A DNA stretch of 17,781 nucleotides from Spirochaetaceae bacterium (GTDB taxonomy: Bacteria > Spirochaetota > Spirochaetia > Treponematales > Breznakiellaceae): the NCBI GenBank assembly GCA_031288215.1, contig JAITRV010000084.1, positions 1-17,781 on the forward strand, written 5' to 3'. Every line of letters begins with the position of its first letter. Within the stretch, counting starts at the first letter, position 1. Made by a program: the position numbers and the translations under genes. Of the stretch, positions 1 through 6,926 are shown in pieces. The notes under the pieces were generated by a model. It was not told the DNA's origin. It searched no databases and worked only from the letters and a program-made list of their open reading frames with translations.

Positions 1-1
1 C

Positions 2-31
2 TCGGAAATCTACTCCGCCGTCATCCCCTAA
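2..31 (+). CDS. Possible 3' end of an upstream gene (partial)
   Basis: Frame 2 reads S-E-I-Y-S-A-V-I-P and then TAA at 29-31, just ahead of the terminator hairpin at 71-114. The other two forward frames stop at 81, inside the hairpin stem, and at 116, after the T tract, so frame 2 is the most natural end for a gene served by that terminator. Only nine codons are visible and the product cannot be identified. The call rests on position alone. Confidence 0.3.
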   Translation, partial: SEIYSAVIP

Positions 32-70
32 ACAAAGAGCGGAGCGCAAGGAGCAAAAAGCAAATGAAGG

Positions 71-114
71 AAGCGATCTGAGCGAGCCCCTGTGCGCTCA
101 GATCGCTTTTTTTT
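71..114 (+). terminator. Strong intrinsic (rho-independent) terminator
   Basis: A perfect 14-bp inverted repeat (arms 71-84 and 95-108, left arm AAGCGATCTGAGCG) encloses a 10-base loop and runs straight into eight T residues at 107-114. This is the classic intrinsic terminator on the plus strand. It should end transcription of the gene to the left, which implies that murG needs its own promoter between about 115 and 188. Confidence 0.9.
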
Positions 115-153
115 GAGTAAACGCAAGGGCCCTGGCTTTGGCCCGTAACGCAA

Positions 154-182
154 TTGCGAAAAATCCCGAAATCGTGTATCCT
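154..182 (+). promoter_or_regulatory. Candidate sigma-70 promoter for the murG operon
   Basis: TTGCGA (154-159) and TATCCT (177-182) are separated by exactly 17 bases, and each box matches the consensus at four of six positions. They lie in the only gap between the upstream terminator and murG. The -10 box ends six bases before the murG ATG, so a transcript from here would be leaderless or nearly so. The boxes are imperfect and the match could be chance. Confidence 0.3.
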
Positions 183-188
183 GGAACT

Positions 189-1283
189 ATGCGAGAGATA
201 GCCTTTACCGGCGGAGGGACCGGAGGACATATCTACCCCGGCCTGGCCATAGCCTCATACCTTCAAAAGACAGGGGCCTGCCGGATCTTTTGGATAGGTT
301 CCCGAACCGGGATGGACCGGGCCATCGTGGAGGAGGGCGGCATCGAATTCTTCGGAATCCCCGCGGGTAAACTCAGACGTTACCTTTCCCTCCGTAATAT
401 CGCGGATATTTTCAAAGTCCTGGCGGGCTTTTTTGCCGCCCGGAGGATATTAAAACGGAAAAAACCGGATATGATCTTCTCCAAAGGCGGCTTTGTCAGC
501 GTTCCCCCCTGTGCTGCCGCGGCCTCCCTGGGGATACCCCTGTGTACCCACGAATCGGATCTGAGCCCGGGGCTGGCTACCAAAATAAACGCCCGCTTTG
601 CCCGGCTCATCTTTACCGCCTATGCGGATACCGCCCGGTTCTTCCCTCCGGCCTATCAAAGCCGCCTCCGCCTCGTGGGGAACCCTATCCGCCCTGAATT
701 CCGGGACGCGGATCCTGATAAAGGACGGGCCTTCCTCGGTCTGGGCCCCCGCGATCGGATCCTCCTCGTCCTGGGGGGGAGCCAGGGCGCCCGGGAAATC
801 AACGAACTGGTTCGGGAAAGCCTCCCGGAACTGACCGGGCCTTATGTGGTGGTGCACCAGACCGGCCCCGGCTGGGAGCCGCCGGCTTCGGTGAAGGCGG
901 AACGATACCGGCCCTATCCCTACTTCAAGGGGGAAATGCCCCACGTCCTTGCCGCCGCGGAACTGGTCCTGGGCCGCAGTGGGGCGGGTACCCTCTGGGA
1001 ATGTGCCGCCCTGGGCCGGCCCATGGTACTGATCCCCCTCCGGGGTTCAGGAACCCGGGGGGATCAGGTGGAAAACGCCCGGTACTTTGAAAAGGCCGCC
1101 GCCGCCGTGGTACTTCAGGGAGACGCGGGAGCCGCCGCCCTGGGGGAGACGATCCGGTCCCTCGCGGCGGACGGGGATCGCCGGGCCACCATGGCCCGGG
1201 CTGCCGCCGCCCTGGGGGCTGCGGACAGCATTGCCCTCATTGCCCGGGAAGTCCTTTCCCTCTTAAAAAAGGAGCCCCTATGA
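189..1283 (+). CDS. murG: MurG, UDP-GlcNAc:undecaprenyl-PP-MurNAc-pentapeptide GlcNAc transferase
   Basis: MurG adds GlcNAc to lipid I to make lipid II on the inner face of the cytoplasmic membrane, the last cytoplasmic step of peptidoglycan precursor synthesis. The protein is 364 residues, normal for the family. The glycine loop FTGGGTGGH lies at residues 6-14, followed by HESDLSPGLA (the family's usual HE...PGLAN region). The second Rossmann half starts at LVLGGSQGAREIN, and the UDP-GlcNAc site is GRSGAGTLWECAALGRP followed by DQVENARYF. The frame stays open back to a TTG at 138, but the ATG at 189 places the glycine loop at the usual distance from the N terminus. No good Shine-Dalgarno precedes it. 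The stop overlaps the cvpA start as ATGA, so the two are probably co-translated. Confidence 0.95.
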   Translation: MREIAFTGGGTGGHIYPGLAIASYLQKTGACRIFWIGSRTGMDRAIVEEGGIEFFGIPAGKLRRYLSLRNIADIFKVLAGFFAARRILKRKKPDMIFSKGGFVSVPPCAAAASLGIPLCTHESDLSPGLATKINARFARLIFTAYADTARFFPPAYQSRLRLVGNPIRPEFRDADPDKGRAFLGLGPRDRILLVLGGSQGAREINELVRESLPELTGPYVVVHQTGPGWEPPASVKAERYRPYPYFKGEMPHVLAAAELVLGRSGAGTLWECAALGRPMVLIPLRGSGTRGDQVENARYFEKAAAAVVLQGDAGAAALGETIRSLAADGDRRATMARAAAALGAADSIALIAREVLSLLKKEPL

Positions 1284-1780
1284 ATGAAGCCGCCCTCCTG
1301 GCGCCCGTCGACATCATCCTGATCGCCCTCATCCTGATCCTGGTCATCCGCTGTACCCTCCGGGGTTTCATCGAGGAATTCATGTCCGTGGCCGCCCTGG
1401 TGCTGGGGATCCTGGGGGCGGTCTTTTTCCACCAGAAAGGAGGGGCCTTTATCAGGAGGGAATACCTGCAGAACCTGGAAATTATTCCGGAAGTCCTGGC
1501 CTTTGTGATCCTCTTCATCATCCCCTTTACAGCGGTGAAGATCCTGGAATATATAGTGAAGGATATCGTAACCCGGGTGAACCTGGGGGGATTCGACCGC
1601 CTCCTGGGGAGCATCTTCGGCCTGGTGGAGGGAATTACCCTGGCGGCCCTGGTGCTCTTGCTCATTGAGATACAACCCCTCTTTGACCGGGACCTGCTCC
1701 TGGCGAATAGTTTCTTTGCCCGCCATCTCCTGCCCCTCATCGGGAAGGTCCGGATCCTGCTTCCGGGAGGGTCTGCGTAG
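1280..1780 (+). CDS. cvpA: CvpA family inner-membrane protein
   Basis: A 166-residue integral membrane protein with four hydrophobic segments at about residues 9-27, 34-50, 70-92 and 106-131. It carries the family's two landmark motifs: RGFIEEF after the first helix and DRLLGSIFGLVEG leading into the fourth. CvpA was named for colicin V production in Escherichia coli; its molecular role is still unclear, and it is linked to envelope homeostasis. A good ribosome site (GGAG, 1271-1274) lies five bases before the ATG, inside the end of murG, and the start overlaps the murG stop by four bases. The holB start follows two bases after its stop. Family assignment is confident; the specific function is not. 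Confidence 0.88.
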   Translation: MNEAALLAPVDIILIALILILVIRCTLRGFIEEFMSVAALVLGILGAVFFHQKGGAFIRREYLQNLEIIPEVLAFVILFIIPFTAVKILEYIVKDIVTRVNLGGFDRLLGSIFGLVEGITLAALVLLLIEIQPLFDRDLLLANSFFARHLLPLIGKVRILLPGGSA

Positions 1781-1781
1781 C

Positions 1782-3176
1782 ATGTTTGAGAATATCCTCG
1801 GCCAGGCGGGGATTGGGCAGTTGTCCCGGGATATCGCCGCCGGCGCCTTAGCCCCCTCGCTCCTCTTTTCAGGCCCCCCCGCCTCGGGGAAGGGGACCGC
1901 GGGGCTGGAACTGGCCCGGATTCTGTCCTGCGAAAATCCCGGCGCTCCCTGGAACTGCATCTGCCCTGCCTGCACCCACCACCGGACCCTCACCCACCCG
2001 GATCTGCTCCTTCTGGGGCCCCGTTCCTTTTCCCCGGAGATCGCCGCCGCCGCCGCCGCCTATAACCGGGAGCCGGAATCGGTTTCGGCCCGGCTCCTCT
2101 TTGTCCGCTCCGTCCGTAAGCTCCTGGCCCGATTCTCCCCGGTCCTTTGGGAGGATGATCCAAAACAGGGAAAACTCTCAAGCGCTCAGCAGGCCCTGGA
2201 GGAGGACCTGGATGAAATCGCCCTGACCTTTTCCCCGCCTCCCGGTTCAGGCGGGGAGCCGGTAAAGGCCGAGGCCCTTAAAAAAATTTGCGGCCGGATC
2301 ATCAAAGAGGCCCTCAAACTGGAGGCCGAGGGGATAGGCAAGACCGTCCCCATCGCCCAGTTACGGCGGGCGGCCTACTGGGGCCGTCTTGCCCCCTCGG
2401 GGAGGCACAAGCTCCTCATGATAGAAAACGCCCACCGTATGCAGGAGGAAGCCCGCAATTCGATCCTGAAACTCCTGGAGGAACCCCCGCTGACCCTTAC
2501 CATCCTCCTCACCTGTCCCCAGCCGGAGGCCCTGATCCCCACCATTCTCTCCCGGCTGCGGCCCTACCGTTTCTATCCCCGGGACCAGGAAGCCGAGGAG
2601 GAGGTGATCCGCCGGGTGTTCCGGGAGAAGGCCGGGGAAAGCCCCCCGGAGGGGGCTCTCCCTCCGGGGCCTGCCGCTTCCGGGGCGAGCCGGATACAGG
2701 GCTATCTGGACTCCTTTCTCCCGGTTACCGCGGAAGATCTTTTCCCCCTGGCCGCCTGTTTTGCATCCTCCGTGACGGCGGCTTCCCTGGCGGAGATCCG
2801 CCGGAAGGGCGGCCCCTTGCCGGAGGAACTGGCGGTGCTGGACCGGCATACCGCGGCAATCGCGGAACAGGGGGGCCGGGAGAACGGCGGGGACATCCGG
2901 GAAGTCCTGGCAGGAACCCTCAGCGGGGCCCAAAACTTTGAGATTCCCGGACTCTTTTCCCGGTTTTTGGGGCTCCTCCTTACCCTGGTGTCCGCCGCCC
3001 TTCGGGAGGATCCTCCGGGGCCGGAAAAAATCGCCCTGGGAGATATATGGCTCCGGGCGGTGAGGGAAGCGGAGACTGCGGCGGGCACCTATAATCAGCG
3101 CCCCCCCGTAGTTTTGGACCGGCTCTTTACAGAACTCAGACAGGCTATGACGGCATATGCCTTGTTTTCCGGCTGA
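1782..3176 (+). CDS. holB: DNA polymerase III delta-prime subunit-like clamp-loader ATPase
   Basis: An AAA+ clamp-loader subunit of the DnaX/HolB group, which helps load the beta clamp on DNA. The Walker A motif is GPPASGKGT (residues 31-39), followed by a cysteine cluster at C50, C59, C61 and C64 that matches the family's zinc site except that the middle spacing is C-x-C instead of C-x2-C. The helix and Walker B-like block reads LLMIENAHRMQEEARNSILK (211-230), with E-N-A-H where catalytic relatives have D-E-x-x, as expected for a non-hydrolysing delta-prime. S257-R258 is the SRC-like position, here S-R-L. At 464 residues it is longer than usual (about 330): there is roughly 100 extra residues between about 75 and 190, and a Pro/Gly-rich piece at 286-305. 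The ATG at 1782 is chosen over the open-frame start at 1665 because it begins at MFENILGQ, typical of the family, ten bases after GGGAGGG (1765-1771). Confidence 0.85.
   Translation: MFENILGQAGIGQLSRDIAAGALAPSLLFSGPPASGKGTAGLELARILSCENPGAPWNCICPACTHHRTLTHPDLLLLGPRSFSPEIAAAAAAYNREPESVSARLLFVRSVRKLLARFSPVLWEDDPKQGKLSSAQQALEEDLDEIALTFSPPPGSGGEPVKAEALKKICGRIIKEALKLEAEGIGKTVPIAQLRRAAYWGRLAPSGRHKLLMIENAHRMQEEARNSILKLLEEPPLTLTILLTCPQPEALIPTILSRLRPYRFYPRDQEAEEEVIRRVFREKAGESPPEGALPPGPAASGASRIQGYLDSFLPVTAEDLFPLAACFASSVTAASLAEIRRKGGPLPEELAVLDRHTAAIAEQGGRENGGDIREVLAGTLSGAQNFEIPGLFSRFLGLLLTLVSAALREDPPGPEKIALGDIWLRAVREAETAAGTYNQRPPVVLDRLFTELRQAMTAYALFSG
2640..2657. repeat. GC-rich hairpin inside holB
   Basis: The arms AGCCCCC (2640-2646) and GGGGGCT (2651-2657) are perfect complements around a four-base CGGA loop. 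The hairpin lies in frame within holB and encodes part of the Pro/Gly-rich segment ESPPEGALP. A closely similar block (CCCCCGGAG-A-GGGGGCTCT) occurs at the end of the response regulator gene, suggesting a dispersed element rather than chance. Confidence 0.6.
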
Positions 3177-3220
3177 CCGGGTAAATTCCCGGACCATAGC
3201 CTATACTCAAGGGGAGGGAT

Positions 3221-4438
3221 ATGAGACAGTTTATCAAACGGGCCCTGAGGAAGATCAATAAACTCACCCTGGAACAGATTCAAGATCTCCTGTTTTCCAC
3301 CGCCGCGGAAATCGACCGGCTGGAAACGGTGCTGGATTCCCTCACCGAAGGGATCCTGGTCTGCGATACCGATCACAACCTGATCCTGGTCAATAAGTTG
3401 GCGGATCGGTTTCTGCCGGTGGCCCATGACCAGGAAAACGTCCCCATCTGGCAGGCGGTTCATCACGAGCAGGTTTCCGAATTCCTGGAGGCCACCCTGA
3501 TAAGCGGCGACCGGGTGGAGGAGCGGGAATTTGATGTCGAGATCAAGGGCCTCCAGCGGCTCCTCAGCATCGGCGTCCTCCCGCTGGTGCAGGATCACCA
3601 GGTTACGGGTTCCCTCATTTATATAGAAGATATAACCGAAAAACGGGGCAAGGAGGCCAAGCTCCGGCGGGCGGAGACCCTGGCCAGCCTCACGACCCTG
3701 GCCGCCGGGGTGGCCCACGAGATAAAGAACCCTTTGGGGTCCCTGTCCATCCATATCCAGCTTATGCAGAAGGCGATGAACTTCAACCGGGAAATGTTCT
3801 TCAATGCCCACCCCGCGGGACAGGACAGCATGGGTCAGGATCCGGCGGAATATTTCAACCTGCTGGACAAGTATATCGCCGTGGTGAACGAGGAGATTGA
3901 CCGGCTTAACCGGATCGTGGTGGATTTTCTCTTTGCGGTCCGCCCCATGAACATCGATCTGCGGGAGGGAAATATCAACGCCGTCATTGAGGAATTGATC
4001 AAATTTGTGGGCTACGAATTGGAAGCGGCCTATATCACCTGCGCCCTGGAACTGGGGGAAGATCTTCCCCGGCTTGAATTCGACGAACGCTATATCAAAC
4101 AGGCCCTTTTCAACCTCATCAAAAACGCCATTGCCGCGATGCCCGAAGGGGGCAGCCTGACCATCAAAACCGAGGTGAAGGATGAGGAGGTACGGATAAC
4201 CCTCTCCGATACCGGGGTGGGCATCAGCGACGAGAACCTCTCCAAGATTTTCGAACCCTATTTTTCCACCAAGGAAAACGGTTCCGGCCTGGGCTTAACG
4301 CTTGTTTATAAGATAATCCGGGAACACCAGGGGGAGATCGCCGTTAAATCCAAAGAAGGCGCGGGGACCTGCTTTACCATCATGCTCCCCATCCCCCAGC
4401 GGGAACGGCGGCTTATCGGTTACGGAGGCGCCCTATGA
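3221..4438 (+). CDS. Soluble PAS-domain histidine kinase, AtoS/NtrB-like
   Basis: A 405-residue sensor kinase that should phosphorylate the response regulator encoded directly downstream. No membrane segment or signal peptide is visible, so it should act in the cytoplasm. Order: a short N-terminal helix, a PAS domain (about 33-140), a HisKA domain with H-box GVAHEIKNPLGSLS (phospho-acceptor H166), then the ATPase domain with N-box NLIKNAIAAMPEGG (N302), G1 DTGVGI (330-335), F-box FEPYFSTK (344-351) and G2 GSGLGLTL (354-361). All catalytic boxes are intact. The two HisKA helices are separated by about 25 extra residues (roughly 187-218). A strong GGGGAGGG (3211-3218) precedes the ATG, and the stop overlaps the regulator's start as ATGA. 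The 44-base gap after holB contains TATACT (3202-3207) but no convincing -35 box. Confidence 0.93.
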   Translation: MRQFIKRALRKINKLTLEQIQDLLFSTAAEIDRLETVLDSLTEGILVCDTDHNLILVNKLADRFLPVAHDQENVPIWQAVHHEQVSEFLEATLISGDRVEEREFDVEIKGLQRLLSIGVLPLVQDHQVTGSLIYIEDITEKRGKEAKLRRAETLASLTTLAAGVAHEIKNPLGSLSIHIQLMQKAMNFNREMFFNAHPAGQDSMGQDPAEYFNLLDKYIAVVNEEIDRLNRIVVDFLFAVRPMNIDLREGNINAVIEELIKFVGYELEAAYITCALELGEDLPRLEFDERYIKQALFNLIKNAIAAMPEGGSLTIKTEVKDEEVRITLSDTGVGISDENLSKIFEPYFSTKENGSGLGLTLVYKIIREHQGEIAVKSKEGAGTCFTIMLPIPQRERRLIGYGGAL

Positions 4439-5841
4439 GGTTCCGGCTCCTGGTGGTAGATGATGAGAAGAATATCCGGGCGGGGTTGGCCGCTTCCCTG
4501 GAAATGGACGGCTTTGAGGTGGAAACCGCCGCCGCCGGGGATGACGGCTGGAAGCGTTTCCAGCGGGGGGATATCGACCTGGTGATCACCGATCTCAAGA
4601 TGCCCGGTATCAGCGGGGAGGAGCTTCTCAAGCGGATCAGCGCGGAGACCCCGGGAGTGCCGGTGATCGTTCTCACCGGCCACGGAACCGTAGAGACCGC
4701 CGTGGAGGCCATGCGGAACGGGGCCTATGATTTTCTCACCAAGCCGGTAAACCTGGACCGGCTCTCCCTTCTGGTGAAGCGGGCCCTTCAGAACCGGGAA
4801 CTGGTCCTCAAGCACCGGCGGCTGGAAGATGAACTGAAGCAGAAAAAGCTCTTTGAGGACATCATCGGGAACAGCGCCGCCATGCGGAAAGTTTTTGATA
4901 CGATCAGCCGGGCGGCGCCGACCAAGGCATCCATCCTGATCACCGGAGAATCCGGGGTGGGGAAGGAATTGGTGGCCGACGCGATCCACGGCCTTTCCCC
5001 CCGGAAGGATAAGCCCCTGATCAAAGTCCACTGCGCCGCCCTGGCGGCGAGCCTCCTGGAGAGCGAACTCTTCGGCCACGAGAAGGGGGCGTTTACCGGC
5101 GCGGTGGCCCGGAAGCGGGGCCGGTTTGAACTTGCCCACGAGGGAACCCTTTTTTTGGATGAAATCGGCGAGATCGACCAGAACATCCAGATCAAACTCC
5201 TGCGGGTCCTCCAGGAAAAGAAATTCGAGCGGGTCGGCGGGGAGGAAACCCTGGAGAGCGACGTGCGGATCGTGGCCGCCACCAACAAGGACCTCAAGGC
5301 GGAAATCGAAAAGGGTAATTTCCGGGAGGATCTCTACTACCGGCTCAACGTGGTGACCCTTCTGGTCCCCCCCCTGCGGGAACGGAAGGACGACCTGCCC
5401 CTCCTGATCGCCGCCTTCCTCAAGGAATTCGCCCGGGAAAACGGCAAGGCCCTGGAGGGTATCAACGAGAAGGCCCGGGCCGCCCTCTATGCCTACGACT
5501 GGCCGGGAAACGTCCGGGAACTGCGGAACTGCATAGAAAGCGCCGTGGTGATGACCAAGGGCCCGCTGATCGGCGAGGGGGACCTTCCCCCGACCCTGCA
5601 GCGGACCCTGCAAACAAGAAGCGACGAAGGCTGGATCCGCATCCCCCTGGGTACGACCATGGAAGAATCGGAGAAGATCATCATCCGGGACACCCTTTCC
5701 TTTTTGAAGGGAAACAAGAGCCGGACCGCGGAAACCCTTGCCATAGGCCGTAAAACCCTGCACCGGAAATTGGCCGAGTGGGGGGATGAGCCCCCGGAGG
5801 CCCCCGGAGAGGGGGCTCTTGAAGCAAAAGGGGGCAGGTAA
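4435..5841 (+). CDS. NtrC/AtoC-type sigma-54-dependent response regulator
   Basis: A 468-residue enhancer-binding transcription activator and the partner of the preceding kinase. The receiver domain (1-120) has the acidic pair D9/D10, phosphorylation site D53, T81 and K103. The AAA+ domain (about 140-375) has Walker A GESGVGKE (171-178), the sigma-54 contact loop GAFTGA (218-223) and Walker B GTLFLDEI (237-244). A Fis-type helix-turn-helix (about 410-448) ends the conserved part. The intact GAFTGA loop shows it should open sigma-54 promoters, although none was found in this window. GGAGG (4424-4428) lies six bases before the ATG. The last 18 residues, after the HTH, are encoded by a GC-rich repeat and look like an added tail. 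Confidence 0.95.
   Translation: MRFRLLVVDDEKNIRAGLAASLEMDGFEVETAAAGDDGWKRFQRGDIDLVITDLKMPGISGEELLKRISAETPGVPVIVLTGHGTVETAVEAMRNGAYDFLTKPVNLDRLSLLVKRALQNRELVLKHRRLEDELKQKKLFEDIIGNSAAMRKVFDTISRAAPTKASILITGESGVGKELVADAIHGLSPRKDKPLIKVHCAALAASLLESELFGHEKGAFTGAVARKRGRFELAHEGTLFLDEIGEIDQNIQIKLLRVLQEKKFERVGGEETLESDVRIVAATNKDLKAEIEKGNFREDLYYRLNVVTLLVPPLRERKDDLPLLIAAFLKEFARENGKALEGINEKARAALYAYDWPGNVRELRNCIESAVVMTKGPLIGEGDLPPTLQRTLQTRSDEGWIRIPLGTTMEESEKIIIRDTLSFLKGNKSRTAETLAIGRKTLHRKLAEWGDEPPEAPGEGALEAKGGR
5788..5818. repeat. GC-rich inverted repeat in the 3' end of the response regulator gene
   Basis: GAGCCCCC (5788-5795) and GGGGGCTC (5811-5818) are perfect 8-bp complements flanking a run of CCGGAGG-type units. 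The repeat sits entirely in the codons after the Fis helix-turn-helix and encodes the peptide PPEAPGEGAL, echoing PPEGAL from the holB hairpin. It appears to have set the present stop codon of the gene. Confidence 0.6.
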
Positions 5842-5845
5842 GGCC

Positions 5846-5895
5846 GGCGGCTCCCCCGCCATCTGAGATAGAGAGGGGAAACCCCCTTCGGGGGT
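5846..5895 (+). repeat. Two small GC hairpins between the response regulator and omptin genes
   Basis: This 81-base gap contains GGCGG(5846-5850)/CCGCC(5856-5860) around a five-base loop, and ACCCCC(5881-5886)/GGGGGT(5890-5895) around TTC, the latter centred on a c(TTCG)g sequence. Neither is followed by a T run, so they are not canonical terminators. They may be attenuators, mRNA 3'-end stabilisers or degenerate dispersed repeats. No clear promoter for the next gene is visible here, so read-through from the two-component genes is possible. Confidence 0.5.
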
Positions 5896-5922
5896 CAAAA
5901 TAAATGCAAAAGGAAAATCAAG

Positions 5923-6867
5923 ATGAGGATGTTTTTTGGGGTTTTATTCGTTATGATACTGACCGGGGTACTCCCGGCGGAGGAGATAACGAACAAAAAC
6001 GGGCTGAGTCTGTCCATTAACGGCGCTCTCGGGTTGTTATACGGTCAGAGTGAAGAAATTGTTTACCGGGATAAAAGAACCAGTGATAAGGCAAGTCAAC
6101 TCCTGTGGGACTTGAAACCCCTGGTTTATGCCGGAGGGGAGGCCAATGTCCGCTGGCAAGGGCCGGGAAACACCTGGGGTATCTTTACGGACGCCCTGTT
6201 TAAGGCGGGCCTTCCGGGCAATACCGGCATTATGGAAGATAGGGATTGGGTGGTACTGAATTACCCCCAATGGCTTACCCACTATTCCGTACACGATAAT
6301 AAGACGGAGCAGGCGTACTTGATAGATGCCCGTGTGGGCGCCTCCTTCCGGATCTTTGGGCCCTTTGTGCTCAAGCCATATATTACCTATAATTTTATGT
6401 TCTTTTCCTGGGCGGCAAAGGGCGGTTCAATCTTATATCCTTCTTCGGATGGTGATCATCGGTATTACTCCACCCCCATCAAGGTTATAAGCTATGAGCA
6501 GACCTGGCATATCCTGTCTCCGGCGCTTGCCCTTTATGGGGCCTTTAACCGCTCTTTTGATATTGAAATCTCGGCGGCCGTAAGCCCCTTTATATGGAGC
6601 AGTTCTGTGGATAACCATATTATGCGTAATTTGGTCATAACCGACGAGATAAGCGGCGGCCTGTTCCTTGAGGGGGGCCTGCGTTTTTCTTTTACCCCCG
6701 TGGACTTTTTTGCCCTCTCCCTTTCCGCGTCCTATAGAAATATCAGCGGTTCCCGGGGGGATTCGATATACAAAGAACCCGGGCAGCGGCTTGAACATCC
6801 CAATGGAAGCGGCTCCGCTTATTCCGTCTTTGACACCGGAATTATGGCGCGGTTTAGAATTTTCTGA
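5923..6867 (+). CDS. Omptin-family outer-membrane aspartate/histidine protease
   Basis: A 314-residue secreted beta-barrel; E. coli OmpT has 317. A signal peptide covers residues 1-19 with predicted cleavage at LPA|EEI, and the protein ends in phenylalanine (FRIF), as outer-membrane barrels usually do. Omptin hallmarks, compared from memory with OmpT: KASQLLWD (OmpT KVSQLDW); GIMEDRDW carrying D106 and D108 (OmpT GNMVDQDW, D83/D85 of the mature form); AAKGGSILY (OmpT TARGGSYIY); and SSVDNH carrying D230 and H232 (OmpT D210/H212). All four catalytic residues are therefore present. The S1-pocket acid Glu27 of OmpT seems kept as E45, while Asp208 is replaced by S228, so cleavage preference may differ. 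A purine-rich AAAGGA (5908-5913) precedes the ATG. The gene looks less GC-rich than its left neighbours and converges with the RelA/SpoT gene. Confidence 0.88.
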   Translation: MRMFFGVLFVMILTGVLPAEEITNKNGLSLSINGALGLLYGQSEEIVYRDKRTSDKASQLLWDLKPLVYAGGEANVRWQGPGNTWGIFTDALFKAGLPGNTGIMEDRDWVVLNYPQWLTHYSVHDNKTEQAYLIDARVGASFRIFGPFVLKPYITYNFMFFSWAAKGGSILYPSSDGDHRYYSTPIKVISYEQTWHILSPALALYGAFNRSFDIEISAAVSPFIWSSSVDNHIMRNLVITDEISGGLFLEGGLRFSFTPVDFFALSLSASYRNISGSRGDSIYKEPGQRLEHPNGSGSAYSVFDTGIMARFRIF

Positions 6868-6895
6868 GCAGGGGCCTTTCGGGGTCCTCCTCCCT

Positions 6896-6925
6896 CCCCC
6901 CGGTTTTGACGGAGATACCGGGGGG
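6896..6925. terminator. Inverted repeat between convergent genes, possible bidirectional terminator
   Basis: CCCCCCGGT (6896-6904) and ACCGGGGGG (6917-6925) are perfect 9-bp complements around a 12-base loop. They occupy the 59-base space between the stop of the omptin gene and the stop of the convergent RelA/SpoT-TPR gene. The position suits a shared terminator, but neither strand has a T run after the stem, so termination is inferred from place and stem strength only. Confidence 0.4.
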
Positions 6926-6926
6926 C

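Noticed and set aside
138..188. Extension of murG to an upstream TTG
   Set aside because: It would add 17 residues before the conserved glycine loop that MurG proteins do not have and would overlap the candidate promoter.
1665..1781. Extension of holB to an ATG inside cvpA
   Set aside because: The 39 extra residues are the out-of-frame shadow of cvpA; ATG 1782 has a good ribosome site and a normal family N terminus.
2288..2941. A 217-codon alternative-frame reading within holB, rich in Pro and Gly
   Set aside because: It overlaps conserved clamp-loader sequence in the main frame and shows only low-complexity residues.
4420..5898. A 492-codon minus-strand open frame opposite the response regulator
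   Set aside because: The plus strand carries intact receiver, AAA+ and Fis domains; the antisense translation has no family features.
5842..5922. Search for a sigma-54 promoter linking the response regulator to the omptin gene
   Set aside because: No GG-N10-GC element of the right form was seen in this gap. A GG..GC pair upstream of the RelA/SpoT gene has only an 8-base interval.
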